Of a stretch of DNA of 64,000 bases, positions 47,956-57,600 are shown one piece after another (within the stretch, counting starts at the first letter, position 1; each line of letters begins with the position of its first letter). The position numbers and the translations under genes are program-made. Origin of the DNA: Moesziomyces globuligerus (Eukaryota > Basidiomycota > Ustilaginomycetes > Ustilaginales > Ustilaginaceae); the NCBI GenBank assembly GCA_030849465.1, contig JARVLF010000006.1:1426001-1490000 (forward strand). Direction: 5' to 3'. The notes beneath the pieces were generated by a model. That model saw nothing but the letters and a program-made list of their open reading frames with translations, did no database searches and had not been told where the DNA came from.

Positions 47956-50481
47956 ATGGAAGGCTCCGGCAGATCTGGAGCCTCAAAGACCGGTCAGGCC
48001 CGGCGCTCTCGCTCCAAGAGTGTCGGCAAGACCCCGGCAGAATCTCTCCTCACGACGCCAACAAAGTCGGAACCTGCCGACATGCCTCCCCTATCACCGG
48101 TCCTTCGCAAGATCCCGCGTCCTCCCAATGCGTTTATCCTCTACAGATCCGCCAAGATGCGCGAGATCGGCAAGAAGAACACCCAGTCTCAGTCCGGCAC
48201 AGGACTTGGCAAGCTTGACTACCAGCGCCAGCTTAGCAAGCATATCGGTCAGCTTTGGCGTGACGAGACTGCCGAGGTCAAAGCCGCCTTCTACGAAAAG
48301 TCGCAGCAAGCAGCTCGCGAACATGCAGCAAGATACCCAGAATATCGCTTCAAGCCCAGCAAAAAGCTTGCGCCTTCTCCCGAGCCTGCTTCCACGCCTA
48401 CTCGTAGCGGTCCCTCTGCCACGATGAAGACTCCGGATCGTTCGATCAGTTCCGACTTTGGCCCCGTCGACCTATCGGGCCCTGTCTCAGGTTCCGGTTC
48501 CGGCAGCGGCCGAAAGAGGGCTTCGCTGGAGAGTGCCAGATCAAAAGCATCCCCCTACTCCGAGAGCCGTCACCGCCGCGCCTCCTCGAGCGGTTCCCCT
48601 TCATCATCGCGTCACCACCCATCCGATCTTAACAAGCAAGGCCACAAGCAGAAGCAGAATCCAAATCGTCGATCTCATCCTGTCCTGCTCTATACGGAAG
48701 CGCCCACCTTCGTCAGTCCCTCGCGCTCATCAGAGCTCGAAGGGGCCGTCTCAAATCAAGCATTCATGGCTCGTGATTTCAATGCTACCGATCAAAAGGG
48801 CACACCCCCATCGCCTTACCATCGATCGTCGGTTGGACATTCGCCGACGCATCCTTCGTCTCAGACCGATTTCGACACCCTTCTCCCTCAGCACCTTCGA
48901 GAGCGGCCCCACGTCTTCCTCGCTCCCGTCAACGCACCTCAAGTCCCTCCTGTCCCAATCGGACAGGCTATCACCACCACGGAGGCAGTAGCTGCACTGG
49001 ATCTTAACAAAGAGACCAATCATCGAAACAAACCCAAGGTGGGCCTCGCCGAGGCTGTCAAGCGCGCTCTGCCTCCCGAAAGGCGCGCTTTGCTGCACGC
49101 ATCCTTGATCAAGAAGGGGCTTCTGCCTGAAACCGATACAAAGTCGCCAAACTCGCGCTCTCAAAGCGACTCTGCTCCCTCACGTGCTGGAGACGAAGCC
49201 ACACAGAGTCAATTCACGTCGCAAGAGTCAACGCCATCGCTCACTCAAACAGACTCGTGGAACTCGGTCGCCAGCTCCAGCCTCGAGATGGGTAGAGCCC
49301 ATACTTGGCATTCTCAGGACTCGACCCAAGGCACCGGCCTGAATCACTCGCATTGGTACTCGGGAGGAGCCGACTTGAGCGCAAAATGCCTTCTGCCCGC
49401 TCTGGATCCGGCTTTGCACGACTCAGTCTCCATGGCAGCGATGCAAGGTCCGAGCATCAATTTGAGCATGCAATCGGCCGACGCGGCCAAATTTCAAGAG
49501 CTCTCGGTGTGGAACCCGCCGGAACAGGAGTGGTCCGACAATTCTTGGATATGGGCGTCGACAAGCCAGGAGAGCGGTGCACCAGCATCCATACATCCGA
49601 TGGACGCCTCTGCATCGCAGCCGACCAGTTCCTCGCAGCAAGAGACTGGGGGCTTCGCCTTCTCCACGATCGAAGTGGGACGCTACGACAGCGGCGATGT
49701 CCATCTGGATCCTGTTCGCGCCATCACCGAAGCCAACTCAGCCATTCTCTCTCTGTCGCAATCGTGGGAGAGTGGTGGTGTACAAGGCCACATGTACGGC
49801 TTGAACGGCGAGCTGATCGGACAGGGCACGGTCAACAACTTCGGCCGAGAGCCCGGCGCGGGGCTGAGCGCGGAGGAAGCGAGCCAGCAGCGGGCCGTGG
49901 AGCTTCTCTTGCAGCAGATGCTAGGTGCCACGACAAACGAGTCGGACTATACGCAATCGCAGCACACCGCAGCAGACGCTAGCCAGACTTTTGCCGACTC
50001 TCAGTCGCAGTACGCGGCGTACTCTCAAGATGCGCAAGAATGGTCCGATTGGCAGCAGTCAGCTCTCTCCGCGATGACGTCGGAATCCGCACAGGAGGCC
50101 TCGGACCATCGTTTGCTGGACCAGCAGTGGAGCATCTCAGGACACGATCAGGCAGACGGTAGCCTTCCGGCCACAGGAGCAGATGCGAGTACGGCCTCAG
50201 GCTACGCGGCGGCTCATTGTCAAGAAGTGCGCGAAGCGCCGGGCTGGGAAGAGGCGCAGAATGCTTACACTCACGTTGCAGGAGGAGTGTGGACAGAGCA
50301 CCAGAGCGTAGAGCAGAGCCAGGTGGAGCAGGAAAACGCAGCAGAAGCATCATCGTCTTCGGTGAGTCGCGGCCTGCGCAGCTGGAAGGCGGCGCAGCTC
50401 AGCTCCATCAAGGAGAGGTTTACACGCATCCGGCAGCGGTCCATGTCGACGCCGCCGGCCGCCACATTGGCGCTTCCTTAG
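47956..50481 (+). CDS. HMG-box transcription factor, Ste11/mating-type HMG class
   Basis: An 841-residue regulator. One HMG box lies at about residues 45-135: KIPRPPNAFILYR (helix 1), SKHIGQLWRDETAEVKAAFYEK (helix 2) and AAREHAARYPEYRFKP (helix 3 and tail). The IGQLWR-D/N-E-x-A-x-VK block resembles fission-yeast Ste11. The linker between helix 1 and helix 2 is about eight residues longer than in usual mating-type HMG boxes and is Ser/Gly/Gln-rich. The rest is low-complexity, Ser/Gln-rich and probably activating. In smut fungi HMG factors of this class (Prf1, Rop1) run pheromone response, so a role in mating or morphogenesis is possible, but I cannot say which one this is. The start MEGSGRSG is preferred over a 35-residue in-frame extension with no typical features. 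Confidence 0.85.
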   Translation: MEGSGRSGASKTGQARRSRSKSVGKTPAESLLTTPTKSEPADMPPLSPVLRKIPRPPNAFILYRSAKMREIGKKNTQSQSGTGLGKLDYQRQLSKHIGQLWRDETAEVKAAFYEKSQQAAREHAARYPEYRFKPSKKLAPSPEPASTPTRSGPSATMKTPDRSISSDFGPVDLSGPVSGSGSGSGRKRASLESARSKASPYSESRHRRASSSGSPSSSRHHPSDLNKQGHKQKQNPNRRSHPVLLYTEAPTFVSPSRSSELEGAVSNQAFMARDFNATDQKGTPPSPYHRSSVGHSPTHPSSQTDFDTLLPQHLRERPHVFLAPVNAPQVPPVPIGQAITTTEAVAALDLNKETNHRNKPKVGLAEAVKRALPPERRALLHASLIKKGLLPETDTKSPNSRSQSDSAPSRAGDEATQSQFTSQESTPSLTQTDSWNSVASSSLEMGRAHTWHSQDSTQGTGLNHSHWYSGGADLSAKCLLPALDPALHDSVSMAAMQGPSINLSMQSADAAKFQELSVWNPPEQEWSDNSWIWASTSQESGAPASIHPMDASASQPTSSSQQETGGFAFSTIEVGRYDSGDVHLDPVRAITEANSAILSLSQSWESGGVQGHMYGLNGELIGQGTVNNFGREPGAGLSAEEASQQRAVELLLQQMLGATTNESDYTQSQHTAADASQTFADSQSQYAAYSQDAQEWSDWQQSALSAMTSESAQEASDHRLLDQQWSISGHDQADGSLPATGADASTASGYAAAHCQEVREAPGWEEAQNAYTHVAGGVWTEHQSVEQSQVEQENAAEASSSSVSRGLRSWKAAQLSSIKERFTRIRQRSMSTPPAATLALP

Positions 50482-51306
50482 ATCAGCAATGCTCGGTGCG
50501 TGGCTCGCTTTCGATGCTTCATTCAACACAGTCTGCCATGTAGAGTCCCCTATCTGTTTCTAGATCGAGCGAAATGCGCGCCCTATGAGACCCTCTTCCA
50601 GCGAGTGTTGTGACAGCAGTCGAAGTGGACCGAGGCTGTCGATCAGGCCGAGAGCAGGTGGGAGCTGGAGCGGCGGCAGGCGTGGTCGAAGATGATCGGT
50701 TGCGGTATGGGCAACATCATGATGCCTTGTTCTGAGCTGCTGGCGGACTTTGGAGAGACGGTCTGGTGGCTTGGCATCGAGTCTGGGCTAGATTGGGCAC
50801 GGACTTTGAAGGATTTCAACGGAAGAATTCCCCGAACCCCACATTTTGGCAAATTCTGTCGAAAAGCGCGCAACAAATTAAGATAAAAAAAAAAGCTCTT
50901 CCAAGCACGGCTTTTTCTGTGAAGAGGCTCGGCTATAGTCTTGAGCTTGAAGTAGGTCGCTGCCTCTTGTGGAGCAGGCAAGAAATGATGGTATCCATCT
51001 CGGCCTGATCGAGCTTGCCGGTTGCTGTGGCTGGACCGGTGACTGCCAGCGATGCGGAGCGAGGCCCGCCGGCCTAACGAGAGCGCCAAATCGGATTAGC
51101 GCCGATTCTCTAGGCGCGATTTCAAGCCTCGCAAAACGCGGAAGGAGCAAAGTCGGCAAAGACGCTTAGCCGAGCTCGCAGGGCGGTTGCTTGACGTTGT
51201 CCGTGACTTGCCAAGAACGGCCTGTTGTGCTCCAATACCATGCCGTCCTTGGCCGTCTTGACAAGCGCCTCAAATTGTAATACAAGTAGGTCAGAGTGAT
51301 TGCGTT

Positions 51307-51321
51307 GGGGGGGGGGGGGGG
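51307..51321 (+). repeat. Homopolymer G15
   Basis: Fifteen consecutive G within the xylanase upstream region, followed by CAGCAG. Such runs are error-prone in sequencing, so the length is uncertain. Confidence 0.85.
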
Positions 51322-51866
51322 CAGCAGAGGTGCATGACGGGCTTCTAGAAGGTCAGGTTGGAGTAGCATTGGATTGATGCTCCGCCCTTGGACTCGGGCG
51401 TAAGCTCAAGCTACGCGAGACGCCACGTTGTCCTGATTGCCGCGCGCTAGGCTTGCGTCCGGTATCAGGGTGCAAGCGATCAGAAGCCCCCGAGACCGGC
51501 GACCCCTGTCGCTCGAAGCCTGTCACGCCACATGGAACACCACCTGCGCATCCATGCATGTTTAGCGCCGCAACCAAGCCGCTTGCCACCGGCACACACT
51601 CTACCGGACACAGTAGCCTGCGAAGGCTGGCTCGGCCTCGTCCCAACCAGCGGACATGGGTGCCGAAGAGCGCTTTCGCTTCCTCCCCGCCGGCAACTTC
51701 GTCCCAGAATCGCTACGGCGCGCTTCTGTACGCCGGGAGCACGTCTGCATCGCCGGTGTAGTCGGTCTTGGTCAACACGCTCCCCCCAGCTGCAGCGTAT
51801 TCGCTAGTGTACGATCGAGCGATGCTCCCGCTTCTTGCTTCAGTAGGAAGGATGCCTTGCGGATCA

Positions 51867-51872
51867 TATAAG
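51867..51872 (+). promoter_or_regulatory. TATA box (TATAAG) of the xylanase gene
   Basis: TATAAG 98 bases before the ATG at 51965, followed by a CA-rich leader. Position and sequence fit an inducible promoter. Confidence 0.6.
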
Positions 51873-51964
51873 ATGCATTGCTTCTGCCGGCCTGGTAGGT
51901 CCAGCCACGCATACACAACAGCGTACACACATTCCTATACGCACTCCTCTGTTTGTCTCTCAAC

Positions 51965-52636
51965 ATGAAGTGGTCCACTCTTCTCGCCTTTGTCAGCGTT
52001 GCCGGTACCGCTGTCTCCAGTCCAATCGCTCCTGCCTCGGACGCCGGATCGGATGCTGCCAACCTCACCAAGCGTCAATCGATCAACTACGTACAGAACT
52101 ACAACGGCAATCTGGCCAACTTCCAGTACAATCAAGGTGCTGGAACCTACTCTGGAAGCTGGAACAACCCGGGCGACTTTGTGGTCGGTCTGGGCTGGAG
52201 CACGGGTACCTCGTACCGGACCATCAACTTCAACGGCAACTATCAGAGCAACCAGGGCTCATACTACGCCGTCTACGGCTGGCTCAACAACCCTTTGACC
52301 GAATACTACGTCGTGGAAAACTACAGCTACGATCCGTGTTCGGCCAGCAACACGCAGCAGGTCGGTACGCTCACCTCGGACGGAGCAAGCTACAAGATCT
52401 GCAAGCATACCCAGGTCAACCAGCCCTCGATTCAGGGCACAAAGACGTTTGGTCAGTACTTCTCCGTGCGTCAGTCCAAGCGCAGCTCCGGAAGCGTCAC
52501 ACTCGCCAACCACTTCAACGCCTGGAAAAAGTACGGCTTCGCCAACGGCGCCGCCAACCCGGACTTCAACTACCAGGTCTTTGCTACCGAGGCCTTTGCC
52601 GGACAGGGCTCAGTCAACGTTCAGGTCAGCGGCTAA
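51965..52636 (+). CDS. Secreted GH11 endo-1,4-beta-xylanase
   Basis: A 223-residue secreted enzyme. A signal peptide covers residues 1-19 (MKWSTLLAFVSVAGTAVSS), followed by a short propeptide ending in Lys-Arg (LTKR), a Kex2 site. The mature beta-jelly-roll carries the nucleophile Glu in NPLTEYYVVENY and the acid/base Glu in FATEAFAGQGS, the two GH11 signatures. Other family blocks are YSGSWNNPGDFVVGLGWSTG and TFGQYFSVRQSKRSSGSV. There is no carbohydrate-binding module. It cuts beta-1,4-xylan in plant cell walls, consistent with a plant-associated fungus. The start is the ATG after the CA-rich leader; a TATA box lies 98 bases upstream. It precedes the secreted cysteine-rich gene on the same strand. 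Confidence 0.97.
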   Translation: MKWSTLLAFVSVAGTAVSSPIAPASDAGSDAANLTKRQSINYVQNYNGNLANFQYNQGAGTYSGSWNNPGDFVVGLGWSTGTSYRTINFNGNYQSNQGSYYAVYGWLNNPLTEYYVVENYSYDPCSASNTQQVGTLTSDGASYKICKHTQVNQPSIQGTKTFGQYFSVRQSKRSSGSVTLANHFNAWKKYGFANGAANPDFNYQVFATEAFAGQGSVNVQVSG

Positions 52637-53078
52637 AGTCACCGAAAGCATCACGGCGCAAACTCGACCCGAGCCAAATTTGAATGTCTCTGCCAATGTT
52701 CGTATCATGCTCAAGCAACGGATGGAACGATTCACTGGATTCGCTCAACAGCTCTTTACGAGTGTGATTGAGTCTGAGGTTTGAAGTCCGAATGGAGCAA
52801 GGGCCCTCGCCGCTTCGTCGAAGGCCGCCAGCACGTCATGTCACGCTCGTGCTGACCTTTCGAGGGTGTTGTGGCATGAAACCAAGACCGTGCAGTTCCA
52901 GACTCACATACTGTATGACATTTTATTGATGCAGATATCTGCACCACAAGACAGTTGAGTGCGTGAGGATTGCCGTCACACAGCCAAGAAGAGTGCTTAT
53001 GTGCATATCATGTGAGTGCATCCTCGAGCTCGCCACAGAGCTTGTGATGGTGTGGTAAAATCCTCTGAAAGGAACTAT

Positions 53079-53104
53079 GAGGGGTCTAGCTGACTAGACC
53101 CTTC
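53079..53104. repeat. Inverted repeat with 4-base loop
   Basis: GGGTCTAG (53082-53089), loop CTGA, CTAGACCC (53094-53101), extended by three more outer pairs including one G-T wobble. An 11-bp stem between the xylanase and the effector candidate; it could be a 3'-end hairpin, a protein-binding site or a mobile-element relic. Confidence 0.8.
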
Positions 53105-53424
53105 TCCAGCGCAAAAGTGGCTTCATTGTACGGCACGACTGCATGTGAAGAGATGATGTCCGGCTCTCACTGCTCTTGTTAGAGACCACGCGGTTCTGAC
53201 GATCATCATGTGCGGCCGGAACACGAGGCTCGCTCCTTGTGTGGGATCCGTTTCATCTGGCATCCGACAACGAGCTTCGAGCTACACGGCAATATGAACT
53301 CTTTGTCCTTCACGATGAAGCGGAGCGGGGACAGTACTCGTTCTTGTGAAATGTCGACGTGCTACGTGAAGTAGTACCAAGCACACCCCAGGCGCTCAAA
53401 GTACGCTGCGGCGGCAGGAAACCA

Positions 53425-53430
53425 TATATA
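53425..53430 (+). promoter_or_regulatory. TATA box (TATATA) of the secreted cysteine-rich gene
   Basis: TATATA 97 bases before the ATG at 53522, almost the same spacing as in the xylanase gene. Confidence 0.6.
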
Positions 53431-53521
53431 GCACTCTCTTTGTCCCGTCGTTTGTATCAGAACTACACGCAGATCGTTCTTCTCAAAGCACTTGCAGCCC
53501 ATTTGCCTACCATCCGAAGAC

Positions 53522-54322
53522 ATGCTGCATTATAGCATCATGCTGACTCTCATGTTCACAGTAGTGCTGGCCAGGGCAACTGCTGACAGCAACGTGAAAC
53601 ACAATCACGACCTGTTCAACGGCATCCTACCGCCGCCGCATCTATTTGGCCTGCATGGCTACATGCCGCTCAGTAAAGAGGGAGATGTAATTGCTGAAGG
53701 CACAAAGATATACGCTGACTTGGCCAATGCAAACGGCACTGGACCGCACGTCGATTTCGTCTGGAAGAAACATGGTATACCAAGCTACCTCTCTGTGCAA
53801 ATGAACCTCGATAGAGACTTTGTCAAGCAGAATCTCTACAGAATTGTCATGGTGGACAACACTGCAAGGGTTCAGCTGGATGCTCCAGCATCGGCCAAGA
53901 ATCGTGACACTATGCATTCGGAGACGCGTGACACGCAGGCACTCGAAAGAGGCGATTGCCTGACTGTACCGCCGGCACCTCAAGGGGCTGCTTCTGCTGT
54001 CTGCCACAACAATCATGGTGCTCTTTTGCGCGATTGCGACGCACTCTATTGGTCGATGACGGACGAGTTTTGTCAAGACTGGGGCGAAGGGGATCGTGTC
54101 TACAGCACCCACGATTCCTGCGCTATTGTTGCAAAAAGGGCCAGACTGTCAGCAACTTGCTTCAGTATGCGCGAAACAGCTTCGTACGGCCTGCCCATCA
54201 TCCATCAATGCTGGGGAACCTGGAGTCAGAGGTGCAGCATCTGGAGAAGCGGCGTGATCCAGGGAAACAACTATGCCCCCAAGTCCTGCGTTTGCAACAA
54301 CGAGAGCGTCCGAGCTTGCTAG
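53522..54322 (+). CDS. Secreted cysteine-rich protein, candidate effector
   Basis: A 266-residue protein I do not recognise. The N-terminus MLHYSIMLTLMFTVVLARATA is a clear signal peptide with cleavage expected near residue 21. There are no later membrane segments. The first half of the mature protein is cysteine-free (NVKHNHDLFNGILPPPH, then VDFVWKKHGIPSYLSVQMNLD). The second half, from about residue 145, holds about eleven cysteines, including CVC near the end, implying several disulfides. Codon use differs from the housekeeping genes: fewer C/G-ending codons and lower GC. Size, secretion, cysteines and compositional contrast fit a plant-interaction effector, and it follows a xylanase gene. 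A TATA box lies 97 bases upstream. The alternative is an uncharacterised cell-wall or extracellular protein. Confidence 0.8.
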   Translation: MLHYSIMLTLMFTVVLARATADSNVKHNHDLFNGILPPPHLFGLHGYMPLSKEGDVIAEGTKIYADLANANGTGPHVDFVWKKHGIPSYLSVQMNLDRDFVKQNLYRIVMVDNTARVQLDAPASAKNRDTMHSETRDTQALERGDCLTVPPAPQGAASAVCHNNHGALLRDCDALYWSMTDEFCQDWGEGDRVYSTHDSCAIVAKRARLSATCFSMRETASYGLPIIHQCWGTWSQRCSIWRSGVIQGNNYAPKSCVCNNESVRAC

Positions 54323-54611
54323 CAGAAATGATACCGGTCAGCATGCCCGTAGTTCCAAAGGGGCAGGGCAACAGGATGACTTGATCATCACTCGTTGAGC
54401 GCCATCTTGCCCACCACTTCCCCCGGCAAGTTCTCTACGTCGTCTGTTGACCTCTTTCAGCTCATTCACCCTAACCACCAACAAGTGTCATTCTTGTCAT
54501 CAATTTCTTCCTTCTTTTGCTCGATTCTGAGGGTTTTGGAACACGCTCGCAGATGACGCATAGACGCGAGTGCATACGAGATTAGATTGGAACCATTGCT
54601 GCGCATTGAGC

Positions 54612-57600
54612 TCATAGTGCAGTGGGTCTCGACTCGCCGTTGGTCTCTCGCGGTCCCTCAACAGCCTCTGCTGATCGTGCCTCTTGTCGAGCCATGTGGA
54701 TGAGGATGGTGCGGAACGACGCAGCCAATCCCCAGTCCAGCTTGCGGAGCAGCGTCGCGAAACGAATGAGGATACGTGACGTCTTGACGTCCTGTGATTC
54801 CTGCAAGGCGACAGTCGGGATGGGCCCCTGCACACCCTCAGCCGCGCGTGCCGCAAGTGCATCGCCATCGCGCGGAGGCAGGGCTTCGTGCGTCGATGCC
54901 GCTCTGTCCACGCCGCGTTTCTCGCCCTCATCCTCAGAGATCCGCTCCCGCAAATCATCGTCGTACGAGCTCCGCGAAATCGGCTGGTTGTGGCGGGCTT
55001 CGGCGCCCTGGGCGCTGCCGGTGTTGTCTCGACTCCTTGCCTTTCCACCGCCGGTCCTGAGCTCGCCGATGCCTGCGATGCGGACCACGAGGCTGTTGGC
55101 CGCGAGCCAACGACGAGGCTTGCCGTCCACAGTGGACCGATACGCGCCCAGCGACCAGGCTTCCACGACGCGCGAGATCGTGCTGGATTCGGACGTTGAC
55201 GTGGCTGCCGAGAGCGAATTCGAGCCGTTGGTGCTTTCGCTAGCGCGCTCTTGCCAATCCTCGAAGCCGTCAGAGCTTTTCGACGATTCGCTACCCGCAG
55301 CGATCAGATCGATGAATCCGCTCTCCTCGACCAGACGGAGGGTGGCCGGCGAGAGGTATGGCAAGGCCTCGAGTTGGGGCTTGCTGGCCCTGATTACCTC
55401 GTCTCCGGTGCCGTTCAGCGCTGATGCGGTCTCGCTCGAATTGCCCCCGCGTCTGTTGCTGTCCAGCGCGGGCACGCTGCGTCGGACCTTGGGTCCAAAC
55501 TTCACGTATGCCCAGACAATCAGCGCGGCATGGAACAGGCCGACGATGCACACGTGACTTTGCAGCACCATGACATCCGGCTTCGCCGTGCTTGCATCCA
55601 ACGAGGTACGGATGAGGTCGTATACCTGTGCCGAAGCCAGCAGCATCTGTCGCATCGCCACGTGGTTTTTCGGATCCGCAACCCAGCGCTGTAACTCGAC
55701 AACAGCATCTGCGCGTCTTGCGTTTCCGGCTCGGCCGCCGGCATCTTTGAGACGATCAAAGAAGGCGGGCGGGCCGCTGAAGTGCATTCTTGACAGCAGA
55801 CGCAGCAGCTGGACATCGATACTGAGCGCAAGACTAGGCGGGCTCCCGACTGGGCTCGAACGGCTGATGGAGCCAGTCGAGGTGAGGGAGAGCGTGGCGC
55901 AAGCTGCTGCCTCAGCTAGACCTTGAAGCGCATTCGCAGCAGCGGCGTCAATGGCTACTGTGCCCGAGGCTGCATCGACCACGTGGTTTTCGCCTAGAGT
56001 GACCTCCTCAGCGTGAGCGAAGGCTTCCATGCCGAACAGAACGGAACGCTTGCTAGTATCCCACCGAATGCGGTAGAGGGTGACGGCGAGGATGTAGGCC
56101 TCCAAGCGATTGAGTCGGAGCGGGATATCCTCGTGCCGAGGTGGGTCGAGAAGCTTCCTGAGCACGTCGATGAACGAGGCTTTGGGCACACCTTGGGAGT
56201 GTTGAGGGATTCGTGAATACCACTCGCGCGCGGAGCGAGCGTTCCATAGTTGCTCATCGCAGGGGAAGGGCGATGTGATCTCGGTGTAGAGGAGCACCGG
56301 CGAGATGTCCATGTAGAGGCTGTAGAGCTGATCATACAGGAACACACACCAACCGAGGCGAATGCGACTCTCGCGCTCGACCCATGTGCGCCACTTTCGC
56401 TCCAGCATTTGATCGTCGATCGAGTCCAACGGCTGATCGGTGGTGTCTAGTCGAATGTTGGGCATGTTGAGCAGCCCGATTCGGCGGATGGCCGTCATGA
56501 TACCACCTCGATTGCGTTCCGCCAGCTTGAAGAGGCGTTTGTTGCCTGCTCCGATGCCGAATTGCTGCTGGAGCAGCCAAGCCTGGTTGATGCTGATGTC
56601 TTGGAATCCGCGCTGGTCGGCCTCGTAGGCACTCATGGTGCCGATACGGGTGAGCTCGGAGAAGGCTGGAGCGAGGATGCTGGCGCGTTTCTGGAGCCGC
56701 GCCAGGCTTGCGCTGCGTGCTCCCCGAGCCTGCATCTCGGACACGTAAAACACAAGACCCTTGGTCACCATGATGAGCAATAGCACAGGACTTGCGCTTT
56801 CGGGGTCGAAAGAGGCTTGATGGAGGATGGGCGTATACGGGTGGACCTTGCGGAAATAGAGCGAGATGAGAATCTCGATCTCGGAGCAGGTGAGGAACTT
56901 GTCGGAATCACCGTTGAAAGAGTAGACGGACCAAGGATGCTTGCACGAGTGGCGAAGATATTCGAGCAGGTTTTGCCGAGTCGGCTCGCTGATCTTTCCG
57001 GTGAGTCGGAAGGGCTTTGTGGGGACCACCTTTGAGGTCGGAGAGTTACGGCTCGAGGAGCGGCGTCCACCGACGTTGTCTTCTGCAAACTCTTCGATCA
57101 AGACGAAGGGGATGTGCCTGCTCGAGACCGGCTCCGAGTACGGTTCGCTGGTCTTTACATTTCTAGAGGCGTTGTCGTCCTCGGCCTCGTCCTCCATTTC
57201 GACGGCGAGGGTGTACTCTGAAATGTCGAGCGTCGGCGGTTGTCGTCGCGTGGGACGATAATCCTGCGGCCATTCTCCGTCGTCATCCGGGTTGCGCGCA
57301 GTACGGCCGACGTTGGCCGGCGGAACGTTGTTGTTGCCGCTGGCTTGATCGATGGCGGTGTTGGCGAGGTTGATCAGGTTGAGCGATTCGAATGGGTCTG
57401 CAGCGCCCGCTGGACCCTGGGCTCTCTCAAAGATCTTCTCGGTTGCGCGTGAGAGGGAGTCAGGCGGTTGGGGACCGAAGTCGTCGAGGGCGGCCAGCTC
57501 CTCATCGAAGGAGGATGGCAACACGCCCGAGAATACCGAGGCATCTGTGAGGCTAGCGGCGCCATCATCAAAGATCCAGTCGAGACCAGTGAGATTCTTG

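Larger units (their letters stand above)
50482..51964. promoter_or_regulatory. Upstream region of the xylanase gene
   Basis: About 1.5 kb without a credible gene. It contains a 15-base G run (51307-51321), an A10 run near 50885, and a TATA box about 98 bases before the xylanase ATG. It must hold the 3' end of the HMG gene and the regulated xylanase promoter. Confidence 0.5.
52637..53521. promoter_or_regulatory. Upstream region of the cysteine-rich secreted gene
   Basis: 885 non-coding bases, visibly more AT-rich than most of the window. It contains a near-perfect hairpin at 53079-53104 and a TATATA box at 53425. No RNA gene was recognised. Confidence 0.55.
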
